Shown: positions 7,231 through 12,571 of the stretch, piece by piece
How positions within the stretch are numbered: position 1 is the first letter of the stretch
Layout of the letters: every line of letters begins with the position of its first letter
DNA from: Planctomycetia bacterium
Lineage (GTDB): Bacteria > Planctomycetota > UBA1135 > GCA-002686595
NCBI GenBank assembly: GCA_005778045.1
Contig: SXKQ01000128.1
Location: 1-16,763 of the forward strand
DNA: 16,763 nucleotides
Reading direction: 5' to 3'
Notes under the pieces: generated by a model
The model's database searches: none
What the model saw: only the letters and a program-made list of their open reading frames with translations
What the model was told of the DNA's origin: nothing
Translations under genes and position numbers: made by a program

Positions 7231-7366
7231 ACTCCGGATGTAACAGGGAGATCATCGCCCCTACCCCGCCCGGAGGACAAGGGGCCCGTGTGTCATAGGC
7301 CGCAGCAGGGGGTCGCCCGCGCACTCCCGCGCAGCGAACAGGCCATTTTTTCGCTCTCAGGCTCCC
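7231..7366. other. non-coding stretch between the leader and the DUF2752 gene
   Basis: No credible gene is seen. The stretch holds an 11-base sequence (CCCGCGCACTC at 7316-7326) also present at 7213-7223, a minus-strand TATGAC at 7292-7297 that could be a weak -10 box without a convincing -35, and a T run at 7346-7351 with no stem before it. It separates the DUF2752 gene end from the hairpin region, so a minus-strand promoter for the arm-like gene would have to lie here. Confidence 0.4.
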
Positions 7367-7735
7367 TCAGGCCCGGTCCCAGAGCCAGATCCAGTTGGCG
7401 ACGAGCAGCGTCGCTCCGCAGGTCCACGCGGCGGCGCGGGCCGGGCGATCGAGCTCGAGTTCGAAACGTCGCGCGGTCGCGGCTCGCAAGGTCGCGAGCA
7501 GCGCGAAGGCGAGCAGTGAGCTCATCGCCAACGGATTCCAGAGCCACGCTTCGAGCGGACGGCCTTCGAGCAGCGCGAGCACGCCACGCGTCGAGCCGCA
7601 GCCCGGGCACGGGCGACCGGTCACGCGCTTGAACTGGCACAGCACGAAGTCGAAGTCGCGCCGCCGCGCGAGCCAAGCGCCCGCGACGATCGCCGCTCCC
7701 CACAGGAACAGCACCGCGCTGGCCCAGCGAGGCAT
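7367..7735 (-). CDS. DUF2752 family membrane protein
   Basis: A 122-aa protein with three predicted membrane segments: about 4-20 (ASAVLFLWGAAIVAGAWL), about 68-84 (NPLAMSSLLAFALLAT) and about 101-117. The DUF2752 signature CPGCGSTRGVLALLEGRPL, with its two cysteines, threonine and arginine, lies at about residues 43-61, followed by the usual W-NPLA. Function is unknown for the family. I chose the ATG at 7735. A GTG at 7780 would add 15 residues, including several arginines, and would start four bases after the DUF4190 gene ends, suggesting coupling; it cannot be ruled out. The pairing with a DUF4190-like gene upstream suggests that both act in the same membrane process. Confidence 0.82.
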   Translation of the reverse strand: MPRWASAVLFLWGAAIVAGAWLARRRDFDFVLCQFKRVTGRPCPGCGSTRGVLALLEGRPLEAWLWNPLAMSSLLAFALLATLRAATARRFELELDRPARAAAWTCGATLLVANWIWLWDRA

Positions 7736-7784
7736 GCTGGGCCAACGCGAGGCGGGGACGCGACGCAGCGCGGCGCGCACGCGC

Positions 7785-8048
7785 TCAGGCCATCGCGCTC
7801 GCCATGAGCACCACGACCACGAAGTACACAATGCCAACGAGCGCGCCAAGGATCGCGAGCACGGTGCCGATGATGCCGCAGATCTTGCCGGCGTTGGTCG
7901 TCCCCTGGCCCGCCGGGTCCATGGTGCCCGCGGCCATTTCCTTCAGGTCCGCATTGCCCATCAGCCACGCCGGGATACCGAGCAGGCCGCAGCAGAGGAG
8001 CGAGAGGATGCCGAGGACGAGGATTGTGGTTCCGCGATGGGGCTTCAT
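7785..8048 (-). CDS. DUF4190/CD225-like small membrane protein
   Basis: An 87-aa protein with two membrane helices, about residues 8-30 (ILVLGILSLLCCGLLGIPAW) and about 57-83 (ICGIIGTVLAILGALVGIVY), joined by a polar loop with GNADLKEMAAG and a Gly-rich TTNAGK segment. This helix-loop-helix layout, with the CCG in the first helix and a GNxxLxEM motif, is typical of DUF4190 and CD225/dispanin-like proteins. No biochemical function is established for bacterial members. The ATG at 8048 gives the expected family length. There is no leaderless -10 box; a TACCCT about 40 bases upstream and a weak GGAAAG before the ATG suggest a leadered mRNA. It heads a likely two-gene operon with DUF2752. Confidence 0.82.
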   Translation of the reverse strand: MKPHRGTTILVLGILSLLCCGLLGIPAWLMGNADLKEMAAGTMDPAGQGTTNAGKICGIIGTVLAILGALVGIVYFVVVVLMASAMA

Positions 8049-8063
8049 ATGAGTGGTGCTTTC

Positions 8064-8083
8064 CGTCGGGAGAACTGCCGACG
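8064..8083 (-). promoter_or_regulatory. stem-loop in the leader of the DUF4190 gene
   Basis: CGTCGG and CCGACG form a perfect 6-bp stem with an 8-base loop, starting 16 bases upstream of the ATG at 8048. The weak GGAAAG lies just downstream of, and partly overlaps the flank of, the stem. It could affect translation initiation, but a short GC stem may arise by chance in such DNA. Confidence 0.3.
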
Positions 8084-8146
8084 TCAAGAGGGTAAAGGAA
8101 GCGCGCCCCCGGGTTTCAGACTCCGGTCGAAATTGCCCCAAAGGGC

Positions 8147-9232
8147 CTAGCGCGGCACCTTGGCTGCCAGCGCGTCGAGCTCGGCCAGCGTGAAGCGGAC
8201 GCTCGCGACGTAGGGCTTCTCGCCCTTCACCCAGTGCCCGTAGCTCGTCGCCACGAACGTGCCATCGTCGAGGATCTCGAGTCCCGCATAGCCGCAGTCG
8301 TACTCGTGATGGTTGTCCATCAGGCGCACGCGATACTGCCCGCTCGCGCTCGCGCCAATGTCCTCGTAGCGACCGACCCACGCCATCCAGTCGCCCTTCG
8401 TGGGACTGTCCTTGGCCATGTCGCGGAACGTCAGCACGAGCCGTCCGTCGAGCGCGTAGGCGCCGACATGGCGATCCCCGGTGAGCGAAGCGTTCACCGG
8501 CCGCGGCGCGCTCCATCTGCGGGCCTCGTCGCCGCTGAACATCGCGTGCGACTCGGATCGACGCCGATTCTCGCGCAGCAGCATCGCGAGCTCGCGACCA
8601 TCGGGCGAACGGACGACACCGGGCTCGCACAGGTGCACGTCGCTTCCGCTCCAGAGGCTGGTCGGCGCGCTCCAAGTCAGCCCGAGGTCGCGCGACACGC
8701 TCTGCAGCAGCGTGAACGTGCCCGCGGCCTTGCCACCCTGCTTCAGGAAGCGCCCATCGTCATGGAACAGCGCCGCCAGCGAGCCATCGGCGAGCCGCAC
8801 GACGGACGACATCACGACGATGCCGCCAAAGTCCCCGATCGGCGCGAGCTCGGTCCACGTACGCCCGCCGTCATCGGAGTGCGAGACGCGCGCGGGATAC
8901 AGGCCCGAGAAGAGCAGCACGCGCTCGCTGCCGTCGCGCTGCGTGAAGCGGTGCAGCGTCGGAGTCTCGAGGCTCGTGGCGAAGCTCGCCGGAACGGGCT
9001 GGGGCTTGCTCCACGAGCGACCGCCATCCTCGCTGCGCACGATGCGGATCGCGCCCCGACCGTGACCCTCCGGGTACGCGCACAGGATCGTGCGGCCATC
9101 GCCGAGGAGCGCCGTCGTGGGATGGCCGAGGTACTTCGCGGGGTCGCGATCGACGGTCACCTGCCGTCCCGCATCGGCGGCGAGATCGAGCGACTGGACT
9201 TGGGTGAGCCCGAGCAGCAGGGCGGTGAGCAT
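8147..9232 (-). CDS. exported sialidase-like BNR/Asp-box protein
   Basis: A 361-aa beta-propeller protein of the sialidase superfamily. Asp-boxes (S-x-D-x-G-x-T/S-W) are clear at residues 67-74 (SEDGGRSW), 119-126 (SDDGGRTW) and 180-187 (SRDLGLTW), with a degenerate fourth at 233-240. Residues 1-14 form a short hydrophobic leader, so it is probably exported. Sialidases remove terminal sialic acid, but the N-terminal Arg-Ile-Pro motif of GH33 is not visible, so the substrate could be another acidic sugar or the protein may only bind glycans. The ATG at 9232 is preferred over a GTG at 9250 because TACAAC lies exactly six bases before it and the leader begins cleanly. The gene is divergent from rhaM, which, with GH95, supports a role in glycan breakdown. 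Confidence 0.83.
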   Translation of the reverse strand: MLTALLLGLTQVQSLDLAADAGRQVTVDRDPAKYLGHPTTALLGDGRTILCAYPEGHGRGAIRIVRSEDGGRSWSKPQPVPASFATSLETPTLHRFTQRDGSERVLLFSGLYPARVSHSDDGGRTWTELAPIGDFGGIVVMSSVVRLADGSLAALFHDDGRFLKQGGKAAGTFTLLQSVSRDLGLTWSAPTSLWSGSDVHLCEPGVVRSPDGRELAMLLRENRRRSESHAMFSGDEARRWSAPRPVNASLTGDRHVGAYALDGRLVLTFRDMAKDSPTKGDWMAWVGRYEDIGASASGQYRVRLMDNHHEYDCGYAGLEILDDGTFVATSYGHWVKGEKPYVASVRFTLAELDALAAKVPR

Positions 9233-9238
9233 GCGCAC

Positions 9239-9244
9239 GTTGTA
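9239..9244 (-). promoter_or_regulatory. possible -10 box (TACAAC) of the sialidase-like gene
   Basis: TACAAC on the minus strand ends six bases before the ATG at 9232. The TA is at the standard position but the last base is C, so it is weaker than those at 1702, 1731, 5654 and 9259. It supports ATG 9232 as the start. Confidence 0.35.
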
Positions 9245-9258
9245 GCGCACGGACTCGC

Positions 9259-9264
9259 TACAGT
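9259..9264 (+). promoter_or_regulatory. predicted -10 box (TACAGT) of rhaM-GH95
   Basis: TACAGT ends six bases before the ATG at 9271, so the two-gene mRNA would be leaderless. Its -35 region (near 9236-9241) coincides with the -10 of the divergent sialidase-like gene, so the two promoters probably interfere or are controlled together. Confidence 0.5.
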
Positions 9265-9270
9265 CTCGGC

Positions 9271-9609
9271 ATGAAGCGCTACGGAATGGTCATCCGCCTG
9301 CAGCCCGGAAAGGTCGAGGAATACGAGCGTCTGCATGCCGCTGTGTGGCCCGGCGTGCTCGCGCGCATCTCGGCCTGCAACGTCCGCAACTACTCGATCT
9401 TCCTGCAGCGACTCGATGACGGGCGCGACTACCTGTTTGCGTACTTCGAGTACTCAGGCAGCGACTTCGCGTCGGACATGGCGCGCATGGCCACGGATCC
9501 TGAGACGCAGCGCTGGTGGAAGCTCACCGAGCCCTGCCAAGACCCGCTCGAGACGCGCACGAGCGGCGAGTGGTGGACCTCGATGCGCGAGGTGTTCCAC
9601 CATGCTTGA
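9271..9609 (+). CDS. rhaM: L-rhamnose mutarotase family protein (RhaM-like)
   Basis: A 112-aa cytoplasmic protein of the RhaM family, which interconverts alpha and beta anomers of L-rhamnose and related deoxy sugars. Tyr18, His22 (EEYERLHAAVWPGV) and Tyr41 (NYSIF) stand at the same numbers as the active-site residues of the Escherichia coli enzyme, and the paired tryptophans of QRWWK are at 82-83. Length is as in the family. The gene overlaps the GH95 gene by eight bases, so the two are co-translated. Because GH95 enzymes release L-fucose or L-galactose, the real substrate here may be L-fucose rather than L-rhamnose. No rhamnose isomerase, kinase or aldolase lies in the window. Confidence 0.92.
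   Translation: MKRYGMVIRLQPGKVEEYERLHAAVWPGVLARISACNVRNYSIFLQRLDDGRDYLFAYFEYSGSDFASDMARMATDPETQRWWKLTEPCQDPLETRTSGEWWTSMREVFHHA
9589..9594 (+). promoter_or_regulatory. Shine-Dalgarno site (GAGGTG) of the GH95 gene
   Basis: GAGGTG lies inside rhaM, seven bases before the ATG at 9602. It fixes the GH95 start, although the frame is open back to 9335, and shows that internal operon genes use Shine-Dalgarno initiation. Confidence 0.55.
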
Positions 9610-11806
9610 GGCGCTCGCGCTCGCGTTGCTCTCGCAGCTGCCTCACGCGCCGCTCCCGCTCGAGCTCGAGGCGCCGCTCGATCGCTGGGACGAGGGCTTG
9701 CCGCTCGGAAATGGAGCCCTCGGCGTGCTCGTGTGGGGCGAGGGGCGCACGCTGCGCTTCTCGCTCGACCGCGGAGACCTGTGGGACGAACGCACGCCCG
9801 AGACGCTGAAGCGTCCGGACTGGACTTACGCGCGCATGCGGGAGCTCGTCGCGCAGGGTCCGCAGCAGGAACTGCACGACCTGTTCGACGTTCCCTACGA
9901 CACCGCGCCGTATCCGACGAAGCTCCCCGGCGGCCGGCTCGAGCTCGAGTTCCCTGACGGGATGACGGCTCGCCGCTTCGCACTCGAACCCGGCACCGCC
10001 GAGGCCACGGTAGAGCTCGCCGGTGCGCGCGTCGTCACCCGCGTGGACGCGAACGAGCGCGTGCTCGTCGTGCGCGTCGACGGAGCGCAGCCGGTCGCGA
10101 GGCTCGTCGCTCCGGCAGCTGTCCAGCAACTTGGCTACGAGCCCGCGATCGCCGGTCGCGAAGGCGACGTGCAGTGGTTCGTGCAGCGCGCCGCGGACTC
10201 GATGAGCTATGCCGTGGCGTGCATGCAGCAGCGCGACGCAGGCGGTGTCACGCTCGTCGTGACCGTCGAGCGCAGCGTCGGAGTGCCCGCGAGTCCCGAC
10301 TGGATGCGCACGCGGGCGCTCGCGTCGCTCGCGTCGGACGCCAAGGACAAGCACCGTGCGTGGTGGGCTCGGCATTGGTCCGCATCGTCCGTCCGCGTCC
10401 CGGATGCGGCGATCCAGCGGCAGTACGAACTCGCGCGCTACCTCTACGGCGCGGGCTCGCGCGTCGACCAGCTCGGCCACGGTGGCGCACCGATCGCGCT
10501 GCAGGGCCTGTGGACCGCGGACTCCGGAGGCCTCCCGCCCTGGAAGGGCGATTACCACAACGACCTGAACACGCAGACCACGTATATCGCGCAGCTGCCC
10601 ATGGGGCACGCGGATGCGGGGCTGTGCTTCCTCGGACACCTCGACTCCCTCGTGCCGCAGTTCGAGCGCTTCGCCCGGGATTTCTACGCTGTCCCGGGCC
10701 TCGTCGCTCCGGGCGTGATGACGCTCGGTGGTCGCGCGATGGGCGGCTGGGGCCAGTACTCGCTCTCGCCGACCAACACGGCCTGGCTCGCGTTGCTCTT
10801 TGACGAGCACGGGCGCTACACGAACGACCGCGAGTTTCTCGTCAGCGTCACGTACCCATGGTGCTCCCGCGCGGGCGAGGCGCTGGCGGCGCTGCTCCAG
10901 CCCTCCGACGCGGGCCACCTGCGCCTGCCGCTCTCCTCGAGCCCCGAGATCTTCGACAACTCGAAGCGCTCGTGGCTCCCGCCGAACTCAAACTACGATC
11001 AGTCGCTCCTGCTCTGGCTGTTTGGTGCCCTCGCCACGCAGGCGGACGAGCTGGGGCGAGCGGAGGATGCAGCGCGTTGGCGAAGCGTGCTCGCGCGTCT
11101 CGAGCCGCTCGACGTCGATGCGGCCACGGGTGCGCTGACGTTCGCTCGCGGACTGCCTTACGACCAGTCGCACCGCCACTTCTCGCATGCGCTCGCGATC
11201 CATCCGCTCGGGCTCATCTCGATCGAGGGGGACGAAGCGGAGCGCAAGCTCGTCCACTCCACGCTGGACTCGATTCTCGCGCGGGGCACGGACTGGTGGA
11301 CGGGCTACAGCTTCTCGTGGATGGCCTGCATGCTCGCGCGGGCGGGCCGTGCGGACGGGGCGCTCGAGCATCTTGAGACTTACCTCGCGTTCACAGGCCG
11401 CAACGGCTTTCACCTGAACGGCGACCAGTCGGGCAAGGGGCACTCGAAGTTCACCTATCGGCCCTTCACGCTCGAGGGGAACATGCTCGCGGCGCAGGCC
11501 GTGCACGAGATGCTCCTGCAGTCGTGGGGCGGCATCCTGCGCGTCTTTCCAGCGACGAGCGGGCGCTGGCAGGACGTCGACTTCGCGGAGCTGCGCGCCG
11601 AAGGTGCCCTGCGCGTATCTGCGACGCGGCGCGCGGGGCGCACGATCGCGGTGCGGGTCCTGTCCGAGCGCGGCGGCACCGTGCGCCTACGCGATCCGTT
11701 CCTCGGCGGTGCCTTCGACAGCGCCGGCGCGAACGTCTCGCGCGCGGGCGCGGATCTCGTCGCGGAGCTCGCTCCCGGCGCGAGTCTCGAGCTGCGGCGT
11801 CGCTGA
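9602..11806 (+). CDS. GH95 family glycoside hydrolase (alpha-L-fucosidase type), variant active site
   Basis: A 734-aa protein. The N-terminal beta domain opens with LPLGNGALGVLVWGEG (about residues 38-53) and RFSLDRGDLWDE, as in GH95. The (alpha/alpha)6 barrel follows: WKGDYHNDLNTQTTY at about 315-329, SSSPE at 445-449 with Glu449 as probable general acid, HRHFSH at 524-529, and LEGNM at 624-628 before HEMLLQS. GH95 enzymes hydrolyse alpha-1,2-L-fucosides or L-galactosides by inversion. In the Bifidobacterium enzyme the base system is Asn421, Asn423 and Asp766; by motif alignment the equivalents here are Asp321, Asn323 and Glu625, two changes of three. The substrate may therefore differ. Residues 1-16 could be a weak signal peptide without a basic N terminus. 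The gene overlaps rhaM by 8 nt. Confidence 0.87.
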   Translation: MLEALALALLSQLPHAPLPLELEAPLDRWDEGLPLGNGALGVLVWGEGRTLRFSLDRGDLWDERTPETLKRPDWTYARMRELVAQGPQQELHDLFDVPYDTAPYPTKLPGGRLELEFPDGMTARRFALEPGTAEATVELAGARVVTRVDANERVLVVRVDGAQPVARLVAPAAVQQLGYEPAIAGREGDVQWFVQRAADSMSYAVACMQQRDAGGVTLVVTVERSVGVPASPDWMRTRALASLASDAKDKHRAWWARHWSASSVRVPDAAIQRQYELARYLYGAGSRVDQLGHGGAPIALQGLWTADSGGLPPWKGDYHNDLNTQTTYIAQLPMGHADAGLCFLGHLDSLVPQFERFARDFYAVPGLVAPGVMTLGGRAMGGWGQYSLSPTNTAWLALLFDEHGRYTNDREFLVSVTYPWCSRAGEALAALLQPSDAGHLRLPLSSSPEIFDNSKRSWLPPNSNYDQSLLLWLFGALATQADELGRAEDAARWRSVLARLEPLDVDAATGALTFARGLPYDQSHRHFSHALAIHPLGLISIEGDEAERKLVHSTLDSILARGTDWWTGYSFSWMACMLARAGRADGALEHLETYLAFTGRNGFHLNGDQSGKGHSKFTYRPFTLEGNMLAAQAVHEMLLQSWGGILRVFPATSGRWQDVDFAELRAEGALRVSATRRAGRTIAVRVLSERGGTVRLRDPFLGGAFDSAGANVSRAGADLVAELAPGASLELRRR

Positions 11807-11812
11807 CTTCGA

Positions 11813-12554
11813 TCAGGCAAACTCGAACGCGCCCAGCGAGAGCGATGCATAGGCAGCGCTCGCGTGAATCGCCTTGCCCTTGGCTCCGTCGCCGGAGGCT
11901 CCGAGCGCGAAGAGGAGCGGGAGGTAGTGGTCCTCGTTCGGATGATTGCGCGCGGCGTGGGGCGCGAGCGTGCGACAGTCGCCGAGCGCCTTCGCATCTC
12001 CGCCGCGCGCACGCTCGTCGAGCCACGTGCCGAACTCCGCGGCCCCACGGGGGGCACGTCGCCAGCCCGGAGTTCACCCACATTGCGGGTCGCGCCGTCC
12101 GAGCCGATCGCGAGCACGCCCCTGCGGCGCCGGTCCGGCAGGGCGAGACCGAGCTCGCAGTGATCCTGCGGACGAAGGCTCGGCTGCAGGGAGATCGGCG
12201 TGATCGGGACCGGCGTGTCGGCGAACGCGAGCACGAACGGAACCCAAGCTCCGTGATCGAGGCCGCGTTTCTCGCGTCGCACTTTTCTGCCCGCGCTCGC
12301 GAGCGTTTCGGCGATCTCCGTCGCGGGCTCGACCGTGCCATGGGCCGCATGGGGCATGCGATCGAGCTCGGCTTCGAAGCCCGAGAAGTCATGGATCGTG
12401 CGCCGCTTGCGGCCCTCTGCGAGAGTGGCGAGGAAGCGCTTCACCGGCAGGCCGCCGAGCGCGAGGTTCGACTTCACTTGGGCCGCTTCGTCCCGCGCGG
12501 CGAGGACGTCACCAGCGGCCAGTGCCGCAGCGCCCAGCAAGCCGTCGCGACCAT
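11813..12554 (-). pseudogene. DODA-type extradiol dioxygenase (LigB superfamily), truncated and frameshifted
   Basis: Homology to DODA-type aromatic ring-opening dioxygenases (YgiD-like) is spread over two frames. The first part holds TIHDFSGF, then RGLDHGAWVPF with the conserved catalytic His, then ISLQPSL and VLAIGSDGATRN. After GDVPP the family sequence continues in another frame (AEFGTWLDE, APHAARNHPNEDHYLPLLFALGASGD, YASLSLGAFEFA, stop at 11813-11815) with the zinc-ligand His of EDHYLPL. The frame break lies at 12041-12048, next to C4 and G6 runs, and equals one missing base. In addition, the family's first about 60 residues, with the GHGSP and SAHW zinc ligands, are not found in any frame up to the end of the M60-like gene; instead there is a Tat-like, alanine-rich stretch. 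The ATG at 12554 is a guess. So even a corrected frameshift would leave a protein without two metal ligands. Confidence 0.7.
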
Positions 12555-12571
12555 CGAGCAGGACCTCAATC

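Noticed and set aside
7346..7351. T run as an intrinsic terminator on the plus strand
   Set aside because: No GC-rich stem lies directly before it, and no plus-strand gene ends nearby.
7354..7371. Two CTCAGGC copies at the end of the DUF2752 gene
   Set aside because: Two short direct copies without a third unit or stem; too little to call a repeat element.
5608..7632. Plus-strand open frame of 674 codons
   Set aside because: It covers PAC2, the arm-like gene and part of DUF2752 in antisense, with low-complexity Arg-rich composition and no recognisable family.
12474..12554. Short minus-strand frame with RHW as the missing SAHW part of the dioxygenase
   Set aside because: The distance from RHW to TIHDF is about 39 codons, about twice that in the family, and the frame stops at once; the match is probably chance.
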